From positions 1-8,129 of the forward strand of contig JAHEBY010000112.1 of the NCBI GenBank assembly GCA_024642025.1: DNA of 8,129 bases, written 5' to 3'. The position numbers and the translations under genes were made by a program. The DNA comes from Comamonadaceae bacterium (lineage in GTDB: Bacteria > Pseudomonadota > Gammaproteobacteria > Burkholderiales > Burkholderiaceae_C). This document shows positions 1 to 5,702 of this stretch, in pieces. The stretch's first letter is position 1. Each line of letters begins with the position of its first letter. The notes beneath the pieces were generated by a model, which had not been told where the DNA came from, did no database searches, and saw only the letters and a list, made by a program, of their open reading frames with translations.

Positions 1-1
1 C

Positions 2-79
2 GGCTGGGGTGCGCAGGCCGGTGAATTGGCGGGCAAGCTCAAGCAGCCGCTCCAGCTGTGGGTGTTGTGGCCGAAATAA
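2..79 (+). CDS. C-terminal end of an unrecognised protein (partial)
   Basis: An open frame enters from the left edge and ends at a TAA stop, giving 25 residues that finish with KLKQPLQLWVLWPK. The composition (Lys/Leu/Trp-rich, ending soon before AT-richer non-coding DNA) looks like a real protein tail, but the stretch is too short to identify a family. The opposite strand is also open here, with an ATG near 109, so a minus-strand gene leaving the window cannot be excluded. If the plus reading is right, this gene converges with the minus-strand pilus locus. Confidence 0.42.
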   Translation, partial: GWGAQAGELAGKLKQPLQLWVLWPK

Positions 80-134
80 ATGCCGCAGCGAATAGCTGGG
101 TTGGCACCCATTTCTATCGGACAATTAGCTATGT

Positions 135-182
135 AAATTATAGCTGATTACGCTTATTTGACAGGGGCTAGAGGCTTAAAAT
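135..182. repeat. Probable degenerate copy of a dispersed Comamonadaceae intergenic repeat
   Basis: The segment contains TAGCTGATTACGCTT (141-155) followed, after a short spacer, by GGGGCTAGAGGC (164-175). TAGC (141-144) and GCTA (167-170) form the ends of an inverted arrangement. From memory, many Comamonadaceae genomes carry a short intergenic element of the form TAGCTGCTTGCGCTT, a spacer, then AAGCGCTAGAGGC, in which GCGCTT and AAGCGC pair. This copy keeps both flanks but has lost most of the central pairing. The family match is recalled, not searched. The rest of 80-255 shows no gene. Confidence 0.5.
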
Positions 183-224
183 GCTTGTAACAGTGGGGCT
201 TTAACGGTTTATTGCCAGTCAGAA

Positions 225-258
225 TGACCCGAGCCCAAACGGCCGCCGCCGCGGGTCA
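225..258 (-). repeat. Inverted repeat overlapping the stop of the last pilus-locus gene
   Basis: TGACCCG (225-231) and CGGGTCA (252-258) are perfect 7-bp reverse complements separated by 20 GC-rich bases, and the right arm contains the TGA stop of the minus-strand gene at 256-798. It lies where a terminator would be expected, but on the minus strand no T-run follows the stem, so a classic intrinsic terminator is not supported. It could be an mRNA 3' end-stabilising fold or chance. Confidence 0.25.
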
Positions 259-798
259 AAGAGCCACAAGATCCAGATGCACGGGCCAGTTCACCGCGGG
301 CACGGTGCCGACGGCAGGGTTGCCGATGACGTGGAAAGCGTGTTGAAGTGCCAGCTCATACCGGCCCGCGCGGTTGGCGCACACGCGGTAGCCACCATCA
401 GACGGTGTCACCCAAACGCTGGTGTTGCCGCTGGCCTGCACCTGCCAGTCCGTCATCTGGCCTCCACCGGTCTGGGCCAGTCGCAGGTCCATGCAAAATC
501 CCTTGCGCATCGTCGAGACCAGCACCACACGTTGCAGCGCTGATACGTGCCCACTTGGTCCATCTGCCGCGGGTAGCAGGGCTGGATAGCTGTTTTCAAC
601 CAGCCGCAACATGGGCGGGATGATGATCCGAAAGTCCAGTGAACTGCGGGTTTGGCGGCCATCGGCGCTGAGTGCGCCTTCAGCCCGCGCTTCGGGCAAA
701 CTGATCGCAAAGCATGCCAGCAGGGCAAGGCTCAGCACAGGCTTCGGAATCAGGTGTCGAGTAGATCGACGCAGGCGGGGGGGAGATTGTTTGGCCAT
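256..798 (-). CDS. Exported subunit-like protein at the end of the pilus locus, possible tip adhesin
   Basis: A 180-residue protein with a long basic N-region, a hydrophobic core (about 18-33) and a likely signal peptidase I site after ARA at 37-39. The mature start contains LDFRIIIP (54-61), closely matching LDFTIVIP (40-47) in the first gene of the locus, so I infer it is a related pilus subunit. Two cysteines (C102, C140) could form a disulfide; the last residues (VNWPVHLDLVAL) look like a terminal beta strand. It is the final gene, 87 bp after the usher-like gene, the position where many chaperone-usher operons encode a low-abundance tip protein. That role is inference; no adhesin or lectin domain is recognised. 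The ATG at 798 is the only ATG ahead of the signal peptide; its AGG Shine-Dalgarno-like element sits unusually close to it and inside a small hairpin. Confidence 0.72.
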   Translation of the reverse strand: MAKQSPPRLRRSTRHLIPKPVLSLALLACFAISLPEARAEGALSADGRQTRSSLDFRIIIPPMLRLVENSYPALLPAADGPSGHVSALQRVVLVSTMRKGFCMDLRLAQTGGGQMTDWQVQASGNTSVWVTPSDGGYRVCANRAGRYELALQHAFHVIGNPAVGTVPAVNWPVHLDLVAL

Positions 799-799
799 A

Positions 800-815
800 C
801 CTGCGTATCGGCAGG
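800..815 (-). promoter_or_regulatory. Small hairpin covering the ribosome-binding region of the last pilus-locus gene
   Basis: On the minus strand CCTGC-CGATAC-GCAGG forms a 5-bp stem with a 6-nt loop, ending one nucleotide before the ATG at 798. The GCAGG arm holds the only Shine-Dalgarno-like bases near the start, so folding could lower translation of this gene relative to the others. The stem is short and may be chance. Confidence 0.3.
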
Positions 816-885
816 AATGAGCCTTACTTGAGCCGTCTTGGTCTTATGTCTGATCTATGGCCGCAGCCTCTTGCTGGGCCGGGCG

Positions 886-2835
886 CTAGTTGCCGCTCTG
901 ACGCACTGCACCAATGGACAGGCGCTGGTCTTCGCGCACCCGCACCTCGACGGATGTGCGCCCGTCACCCGGCGCCACCCACGGCAGCGGCAAGGTTTCA
1001 TTGAGCACCGTGATCACGTGCTTGCCCGACGCGACAAACGGAAACTCAAAGCGGCCCTGCGAATCGGTGCGCACCGCATACAGGTTGTCCAGATACACCG
1101 TTGCGCCGGGTGCCCCGCTTTCACTGGCTTCCTGTCGGGCGTTGCCGTTGGCGTCCAGAAACACGGTGCCCTCAATTCGGCCACCGCCATCGAGCGCGCG
1201 CCCACCCAGCGGCACGCTACGGCTGCCGGCGCGGTCTTCAAAGCGCAGCACCACCAGCAAGGAGTGACTGCTGTTAGACGCAATCGGCGACACCAGGGGC
1301 GACGCGAGCGGATCAATCGACACCAGTGATCGGCTCTTGCCCGTGTTGTAGTTGTAGCTGCTCTCAAGACTCCACCAGGGGTTGATGCGCCAATTCAGGC
1401 CGACGTTTACGCCGGTGCGCGAGGTCCCCAACGCACTGTGTTCGCTGCTCAGGGTGCCGCGCACCATCGAGCTGGCGCCAGCCGGCGCGCTGAGCGAAGC
1501 GGCGGCTGCCCAGCGGTTGCCGCTTTGGGCCTGGCGTGTCTCGCGCCCGGCTGTGAGGCTCGTTGACAGTGACCAGCTGGTAGGCATCAGCCAATCGTGG
1601 TCCAGGGTAAGGGATTCGGAATGGGTTTGGTCAAGTTCGCTTGCCACGTCCAGGCGCAGGGTGCTGTTGCCCCATGCGTTTTGCTGGCGCGTGTCGGCAT
1701 AGGCGCTCCACGCATCGCCATTGAAGTGTCGTACCGAAGCGCCCGCGCCAAAGCTCACATCGCGGCTGTATCGATAGCGGGCGCTGCCCGTTGCAAACAC
1801 GCCCGTCAGCGATGGGTTGGATACCGACCGCAGCCAGTCCATGCCACCTTCGGCAGACCACTGGCGTGTGTACCAGGACGTGCGCGCGTAAATGCCAGCG
1901 GTGTCGTTGGGCAGCGCTTGCCCGGCCCAAGTCAGGTCGCGTTCCAGCCAATAGAGCCCCCAGGTGTTTTGGCGTGCGCCGCTTTTCCAGTCACCATCCA
2001 GCCAGATGCCGCTGCGTTGCCCGATCAGGTTGCTGGCTTGAGTGGTCACCAGATTGACTTGCAGGTTGCGCTGGTCACCTGCGTGGCGCAGCGAGAGCTG
2101 GGCTGAACCCGCATCAAAAAAGTCATTGAGTGCAACTGGATTGTCCTTGAGGGAAATACGGTCAGAGCGGTTTACCCGGGCTGCCATTTGAAATGGCGCG
2201 CTGTCCAGCTGCATGCCAATGGTGCCGACGTGCCCGGCCAATGACCGAAAGCCGCTGGTGGTCAAGCCCTCCAGGCGACCGGGCCGCCCGGTACCGGCTT
2301 GCAATTGAAGGCCCCGGCCTTCGTTGTTCCATTCGGTGCTCAGGCCTTCCACCAAGCTGCCTGGCACGTAAACGCGCGACGGCAGCCGCGTGAGCGATGG
2401 CGTGGGGGTGCCAATCACCCCGGCCTCGTTGTTGACGAGCCAGCCACCATCTACCGGCAAGCTGCGCTGGCGCAGGGTTAGTGCGTGACGGCCAATGCTG
2501 GGGGCTGTGCTCAGGTCCGCCGACAGGACGCCGTAATTGGGCGTTTCAATGAGGCCATAGAAAGCCAGTCCCCCGGAGGTGCGGTTGCCATCACGCGGCT
2601 CGGTGCCTGCGCGGGCTTCAAAGCGAAAGTAGCGGGGCCAGCCCTCCCGGTTGAATTCCGACTGCGGGCTCGTCGCTTCGTCCACCAGAGGCGTTGCCAA
2701 ACCGTCAATGAGGCGATCCTGATAGACCGGGGTCTCCGGCAATGGCGGAGCTGTGGAGCTGGTGTCCTGGGCGTGAGCCGACAGCCCAAAGGCGGCGCAG
2801 GCAACAAGTGGCCAAGCTGTGCCGCGCCGCATCAT
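886..2835 (-). CDS. Usher-like outer-membrane beta-barrel protein with C-terminal SdrD-B/carboxypeptidase-regulatory-like domain
   Basis: A 649-residue protein. Signal peptide about 1-22 (basic MMRR, hydrophobic core, cleavage after SAHA). Residues about 40-540 have alternating polar/hydrophobic strands rich in Trp, Tyr, Ser, Gly and Asn, as in outer-membrane barrels. The last 97 residues begin GTVFLDANGNARQEASESG, with Gly-rich turns, and read like an SdrD-B/CnaB or carboxypeptidase-regulatory beta-sandwich with a DxNGN calcium-loop-like motif. Placed directly after a PapD-like chaperone it is best read as the usher through which subunits are secreted. It is shorter than classical ushers (roughly 800-850 residues), and I cannot identify a plug domain or a second C-terminal domain. 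The frame is open to an ATG at 2877, but ATG 2835 is preferred: it forms an ATGA overlap with the chaperone stop and places the signal peptide at the N-terminus. Alternative: a non-usher barrel protein. Confidence 0.75.
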   Translation of the reverse strand: MMRRGTAWPLVACAAFGLSAHAQDTSSTAPPLPETPVYQDRLIDGLATPLVDEATSPQSEFNREGWPRYFRFEARAGTEPRDGNRTSGGLAFYGLIETPNYGVLSADLSTAPSIGRHALTLRQRSLPVDGGWLVNNEAGVIGTPTPSLTRLPSRVYVPGSLVEGLSTEWNNEGRGLQLQAGTGRPGRLEGLTTSGFRSLAGHVGTIGMQLDSAPFQMAARVNRSDRISLKDNPVALNDFFDAGSAQLSLRHAGDQRNLQVNLVTTQASNLIGQRSGIWLDGDWKSGARQNTWGLYWLERDLTWAGQALPNDTAGIYARTSWYTRQWSAEGGMDWLRSVSNPSLTGVFATGSARYRYSRDVSFGAGASVRHFNGDAWSAYADTRQQNAWGNSTLRLDVASELDQTHSESLTLDHDWLMPTSWSLSTSLTAGRETRQAQSGNRWAAAASLSAPAGASSMVRGTLSSEHSALGTSRTGVNVGLNWRINPWWSLESSYNYNTGKSRSLVSIDPLASPLVSPIASNSSHSLLVVLRFEDRAGSRSVPLGGRALDGGGRIEGTVFLDANGNARQEASESGAPGATVYLDNLYAVRTDSQGRFEFPFVASGKHVITVLNETLPLPWVAPGDGRTSVEVRVREDQRLSIGAVRQSGN

Positions 2836-3680
2836 GGCGCGAAGCGTTGCTCCAGTGGTATGCGCTGCGTGCCCCATTCCAGCGTGCCTTTGACCGTCAA
2901 CGGGTATTGGATCACCGGCGGTGTCTTACCTTCGCCAACAACCGGGCTGATGGCGATCAGGCGCGTCTCCCCGGGCAATATGGGGCTGTCGGCGGGTGCC
3001 ATTTCGAACTCCAGCCCTGATGCGTCCTTGCCGGTCAGAAAACCATCCATCCGACCATGGGCGTTGCCAACATTGCGCACCTCCAGCACCGGTAGCTGCT
3101 GCGCGTTGGCCTGCGCCACACGGGATTTGAGGATTTCCAGCTGCGGCGCGGCATCACCCACAACCGCGTAGACGATCACGGCGATACGCCCACCCACCGG
3201 GAAATTGAGGTTGTCCTGCGTGACGCGGGCCGGGTCCAGACCCTCAATCATGATGGCGAACCGACATTCCCGGGCCGGGGTGTCGGCGGGCGGCGAGATT
3301 TCAAACCTGAACCGGTAGCGCGAAGCGGGCGAAATGGTCAATTCCCGGCGTTCTAGCGCGACCCACGGGCGGCAGCTGTCGGCAGCCAGCGCGTCGCTGA
3401 ATGCCACCGTGTTGTCGGCTCGATAGGTCCAGTCGTTGGTGTACACCCTGAAATTCCCGGACTCGGTGCCCACATGCTGGATATCGATCACTTGACGCAG
3501 CGTCTGGCCAGCCTTGACATTCAATTCAAAGCGTGGGGGTGAGATGTAGGCGGCAAACCCCTGCGCTAGGGCCTGGCTGGCCCACAAAGTGGCCTGCAAA
3601 ACGAACGTGACAAGTGCAAGCCAGAAAAATCCGTGTGACGGATTCAAACGATCAGAAAGACGCGTGAATGGATGCAGCAT
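2832..3680 (-). CDS. PapD-like periplasmic pilus chaperone
   Basis: A 282-residue protein with a hydrophobic signal segment at about 18-38 (cleavage likely after ALAQ, residue 40) preceded by an unusually long N-region. The mature protein starts with YISPPRFELNVKAGQTLRQV, followed by a W84-containing strand and RYRFRFEI (121-128), the layout of the N-terminal immunoglobulin-like domain of pilus chaperones (SPxRxxL, then a basic strand that holds subunits). Residues about 178-282 form the second beta-sandwich domain. Family role: binds subunits in the periplasm, completes their fold by donor-strand complementation and delivers them to the usher. R50 is a candidate for the conserved subunit-anchoring arginine. 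C103 and C139 could form a disulfide. It starts 2 nt after the preceding stop and its own stop overlaps the usher-like start, which suggests translational coupling. No strong Shine-Dalgarno element is seen. Confidence 0.85.
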   Translation of the reverse strand: MLHPFTRLSDRLNPSHGFFWLALVTFVLQATLWASQALAQGFAAYISPPRFELNVKAGQTLRQVIDIQHVGTESGNFRVYTNDWTYRADNTVAFSDALAADSCRPWVALERRELTISPASRYRFRFEISPPADTPARECRFAIMIEGLDPARVTQDNLNFPVGGRIAVIVYAVVGDAAPQLEILKSRVAQANAQQLPVLEVRNVGNAHGRMDGFLTGKDASGLEFEMAPADSPILPGETRLIAISPVVGEGKTPPVIQYPLTVKGTLEWGTQRIPLEQRFAP

Positions 3681-3682
3681 GC

Positions 3683-4159
3683 TCAGTCGGTATCCAACTC
3701 AAAATAAAAAGACAGCCGCCGCATATTGGTCATCCAGCGGCCATCGGTTCGCAAATAGACCTGCATCTGGTCCTCCAACTTGGCCTCTGCGATGGTGCCA
3801 GCATAAACCAGCGTCCGTTCGCCCGACTGCAGGCGCCCTGCCAGCAGCCGACCCTGCGTTTGCCACTGGACACTCACACGTGGGCCACTGTCCATCGGCA
3901 GCACCATGTAAATGCGGCCCGTGTGACCGACCCACGCGCGGGTATCGATCCGCACATTCACGAGCAGGCGGGACTCGACGTCGTTGTCGCCAGTGCTCCC
4001 TGGAATGGTCGAACGCCACTGCATCTGGGCGTTCGGCGGCACGGTCTGGCTAGCAGAATCGTCGAGGCGATACGTGGCGGCATGAGAGGGCGCCACGCAA
4101 ACTCCCACGCAGGCAATCAAGGCCGCGATCGCAGTCAAAGCGCGAATGGCGGGCTTCAT
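3683..4159 (-). CDS. Small exported protein of unknown role in the pilus locus
   Basis: A 158-residue protein with a clear signal peptide (MKPAIRALTAIAALIACVG, cleavage likely after SHA at residue 27). The mature 131 residues contain no cysteine and look all-beta (for example LLVNVRIDT, RIYMVLPM, RVSVQWQTQG, LSFYFELD). I do not recognise a family. Its place between a subunit gene and the chaperone gene suggests a minor subunit, an assembly factor or a pilus-length terminator, but it lacks the sequence elements shared by the other subunit-like proteins. The ATG at 4159 overlaps the upstream TGA as ATGA, which fixes the start; the frame extends upstream to 4243, but that reading would place the signal peptide internally. 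The stop is followed after 2 nt by the chaperone start. Confidence 0.72.
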   Translation of the reverse strand: MKPAIRALTAIAALIACVGVCVAPSHAATYRLDDSASQTVPPNAQMQWRSTIPGSTGDNDVESRLLVNVRIDTRAWVGHTGRIYMVLPMDSGPRVSVQWQTQGRLLAGRLQSGERTLVYAGTIAEAKLEDQMQVYLRTDGRWMTNMRRLSFYFELDTD

Positions 4160-4785
4160 GGTGACGTGAGGGTGTAGGTCACCCGCCCGGTGTAGGTGCC
4201 AGCGGCAGCAACGGTGGCATTGGAATACGAGAACGTGTGGCAATTCTCAATCCAGGTGTTGGCGGCGACGCTGCGTAGCGCCTGCAGCCCACCTGTAAAT
4301 GTTCCGGACGGAATTGCAGTGGGCGTGGTGTCCGCTGTGCCCACAGTCGAAGCAATCCAGCTGACGGCCGTAAACGGAATGACGTCACCCGACGCGTTAA
4401 CCAGATTGGTGGGCGCATTGACAGCGAGGGTGGCTGTCGGGATGCTGGCTGACGGCGAACGGTAGGCTGCTGCGATGTACGTTTGCCCAGCCGCAGGGGA
4501 GCACACGGTCGTTGCCACGATGGAACTACTGGTCTGGGCACTCGTGGTTGCCATTGGCAGTGCTGTGCCGTTGCCCAATTGAGTTGCGGCGACACTCACA
4601 CTCACGGTGTTGATGGTCGTGGAACCGCTTTGAGAGCCGTCGCCCACCTGCAGGAAAATGGTTTTGGCTCCTGCCCCAACCGTGTAGGTCCACGCGTGGG
4701 CATTGTTGGCAGTGCCCAGGCAAGTCACCACGGCCAGTGCGTGGGCCAAGTTGGTCAGATTGGGGTGAACGTTGGTGTTCCGCAC
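4156..4785 (-). CDS. Second pilus subunit-like protein, two cysteines
   Basis: A 209-residue protein that starts with GTG behind a strong GGAGGG Shine-Dalgarno element. The signal peptide probably ends at AHA (residue 31). The mature part is Thr/Ala/Ser-rich and predicted extracellular. AKTIFLQVGDG (40-50), GDVIP (133-137) and AAGTYTGRVTYTLTSP (194-209) match PKVLFLAVGTG, GDTIP and AAGTY...RITYTASMP in the gene just upstream, so the two are paralogues. The C-terminal strand ending Y-T-L-T-S-P resembles the last beta strand of donor-strand-exchange pilins. C95 and C182 could form a disulfide that the upstream paralogue lacks. I infer a minor or adaptor subunit, although an alternative major subunit is possible. 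Its stop overlaps the next start as ATGA. Confidence 0.77.
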   Translation of the reverse strand: MRNTNVHPNLTNLAHALAVVTCLGTANNAHAWTYTVGAGAKTIFLQVGDGSQSGSTTINTVSVSVAATQLGNGTALPMATTSAQTSSSIVATTVCSPAAGQTYIAAAYRSPSASIPTATLAVNAPTNLVNASGDVIPFTAVSWIASTVGTADTTPTAIPSGTFTGGLQALRSVAANTWIENCHTFSYSNATVAAAGTYTGRVTYTLTSP

Positions 4786-4790
4786 GCGGA

Positions 4791-4796
4791 CCCTCC
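4791..4796 (-). promoter_or_regulatory. Ribosome-binding site that decides the GTG start at 4785
   Basis: The minus strand reads GGAGGG five nucleotides before GTG at 4785. No ATG lies ahead of the signal peptide in this frame, so this element supports the GTG start. Confidence 0.7.
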
Positions 4797-4809
4797 GTTT
4801 TGACTTCCT

Positions 4810-4823
4810 CTCCCGTCAGGGAG
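4810..4823 (-). promoter_or_regulatory. Intercistronic hairpin between first and second subunit genes
   Basis: On the minus strand CTCCC-TGAC-GGGAG is a 5-bp GC-rich stem with a 4-nt loop, 27 nt after the stop of the first subunit gene and 24 nt before the next start. No T-run follows, so full termination is unlikely. In several pilus operons a hairpin after the major subunit gene stabilises its mRNA and limits downstream expression; that role here is inference. Confidence 0.4.
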
Positions 4824-4850
4824 CAACATGCAATTATCGTTGCGCGAGGT

Positions 4851-5459
4851 TCAGGGCATCGACGCAGTGTAAGTGATGCGGCTGTTGTTGCCCGTCACTG
4901 CGCCATAGGTACCAGCGGCTACCACGGCCGTATTCGCGAAGCTGTATGTCCAGGTGGCCGTGCGATTGGTCACTTTGCCGCTGCTGACGGCAATGGCAGA
5001 GCCCGCACCCGTTCCCGTCAGAGGGATCGCGGGTGTGGGGAAGTTGGCTGCATCGCTGGACACCGCAGTAATCTGTGACCAGGGGATGGTGTCGCCGGCA
5101 ACGCCATTGGTCAATGCGCCCGCCGTAGCGGCCGTGACCGTGATCGCACCGTTGTTACCCAGCACCCGCACAGGCACCGCTGCTCCGGTGATGGCGCCCG
5201 CTGCGGCACCCGTCCCGACCGCTGTTGGGTTGGTTGTGTAGTCAAAGGTCACCAAATCGATAGTGGAGTTGGCGGTGAGGCCCGCAGCACCGGTGCCCAC
5301 GGCGAGAAAGAGCACCTTGGGGATGACGATGGTGAAGTCCAGACGAGCGGCGGCGGTCAATGTTCCGCCGCCTGTTGTCAAGACCGACTCTGCGGATGCA
5401 AACATGGGGGCGGCCAATGCGAGAACAATGGCAGACTTGACCATCAACTTGCTATTCAT
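4851..5459 (-). CDS. Probable major pilus subunit
   Basis: A 202-residue protein whose signal peptide has a basic start (MNSKLMVK), a hydrophobic core and likely cleavage after ASA (residue 23). The mature 179 residues are Ala/Gly/Thr-rich, without cysteine, as in abundant surface polymers. Visible elements are LDFTIVIPKVLFLAVGTG (40-57), GDTIPW (122-127) and a C-terminal run with AAGTY (181-185) and RITYTASMP (194-202). It shares the first with the last gene of the locus and the other two with the next gene, so I infer a subunit family. First place in the operon, a good AAAGGA ribosome-binding site seven nucleotides before the ATG and a hairpin after the gene are typical of a highly expressed major subunit. 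No named pilin family is recognised with certainty; a surface-layer or other secreted beta-rich protein is the alternative. Confidence 0.77.
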   Translation of the reverse strand: MNSKLMVKSAIVLALAAPMFASAESVLTTGGGTLTAAARLDFTIVIPKVLFLAVGTGAAGLTANSTIDLVTFDYTTNPTAVGTGAAAGAITGAAVPVRVLGNNGAITVTAATAGALTNGVAGDTIPWSQITAVSSDAANFPTPAIPLTGTGAGSAIAVSSGKVTNRTATWTYSFANTAVVAAGTYGAVTGNNSRITYTASMP

Positions 5460-5466
5460 GACTTTG

Positions 5467-5472
5467 TCCTTT
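5467..5472 (-). promoter_or_regulatory. Ribosome-binding site of the major subunit gene
   Basis: The minus strand reads AAAGGA seven nucleotides before the ATG at 5459, a good purine-rich Shine-Dalgarno element with standard spacing. Confidence 0.7.
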
Positions 5473-5476
5473 CGGA

Positions 5477-5491
5477 TGGCATTTCATGCCA
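5477..5491 (-). promoter_or_regulatory. Leader hairpin upstream of the pilus locus
   Basis: TGGCAT-TTC-ATGCCA is a perfect 6-bp inverted repeat with a 3-nt spacer. In the minus-strand mRNA it would form a compact hairpin four nucleotides upstream of the AAAGGA element. If transcription starts near 5492 (see the -10 candidate at 5499-5504), the mRNA would begin with this stem, a known way to protect a 5' end; it could equally be a protein-binding palindrome. Confidence 0.42.
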
Positions 5492-5498
5492 AAACTGT

Positions 5499-5504
5499 AT
5501 TAAA
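5499..5504 (-). promoter_or_regulatory. Candidate -10 element for the pilus locus
   Basis: The minus strand reads TTTAAT, matching five of six bases of TATAAT, about 40 bp before the first start codon. No convincing -35 hexamer lies 16-18 bp further upstream, so if real the promoter probably needs an activator. The hexamer alone is weak evidence. Confidence 0.3.
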
Positions 5505-5510
5505 GAATTG

Positions 5511-5524
5511 TCGGCCCTTGCCGA
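5511..5524. promoter_or_regulatory. Inverted repeat in the presumed promoter region of the pilus locus
   Basis: TCGGC-CCTT-GCCGA is a perfect 5-bp inverted repeat. Relative to the candidate -10 at 5499-5504 it sits in the -10/-35 spacer, where a bound regulator would interfere with RNA polymerase. Short and GC-rich, so chance is possible. Confidence 0.28.
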
Positions 5525-5591
5525 GGAGATAACGAATCTTAGACCTGTGACCGATTTCATGCAAACGTCAAAGTGCAAAAAATTTCACATA

Positions 5592-5635
5592 TTCAACAAC
5601 TTAGAGCGTTTAGTTCAACCAACGGTAGAGTTGAA
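5592..5635. repeat. Three TTCAAC hexamers upstream of the pilus locus, two direct and one inverted
   Basis: TTCAAC occurs at 5592-5597 and 5614-5619 (22 bp apart, about two helical turns), each followed by AAC or CAAC, and as the reverse complement GTTGAA at 5630-5635, so that TTCAAC-N10-GTTGAA is also an inverted repeat. The arrangement suits a dimeric or cooperative regulator. The surrounding 5520-5702 holds no gene; AT-rich 5574-5590 could bend or be recognised by other factors. Confidence 0.33.
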
Positions 5636-5702
5636 GCGATAAACGGCCAACCTGGCAACTCAAGTTCTCGACGGCATGGCCGATAAACCGCGCCCGGGCG
5701 GG

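Noticed and set aside
838..1329. 163-residue plus-strand open frame
   Set aside because: Antisense to the C-terminal domain of the usher-like gene; His/Arg/Gln-rich composition typical of an out-of-frame reading.
2485..3171. 228-residue plus-strand open frame
   Set aside because: It lies antisense across the chaperone and usher-like genes, has no ribosome-binding site or recognisable domain, and has the Arg/Ala/Pro/Cys-rich composition of a GC-driven shadow frame.
3683..4243. Longer 186-residue reading of the small exported protein
   Set aside because: It would bury the signal peptide internally; the ATGA overlap at 4159 gives a better start.
5637..5688. Direct repeat CGATAAAC (5637-5644 and 5681-5688)
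   Set aside because: Eight bases, two copies 44 bp apart, with no further symmetry; chance is a sufficient explanation.
5672..5700. Possible terminator after the Lrp-family gene (CGGC-ATG-GCCG and the GC palindrome near 5690-5699)
   Set aside because: The stems are four to five base pairs, the palindrome leaves almost no loop, and no T-run follows on the minus strand.
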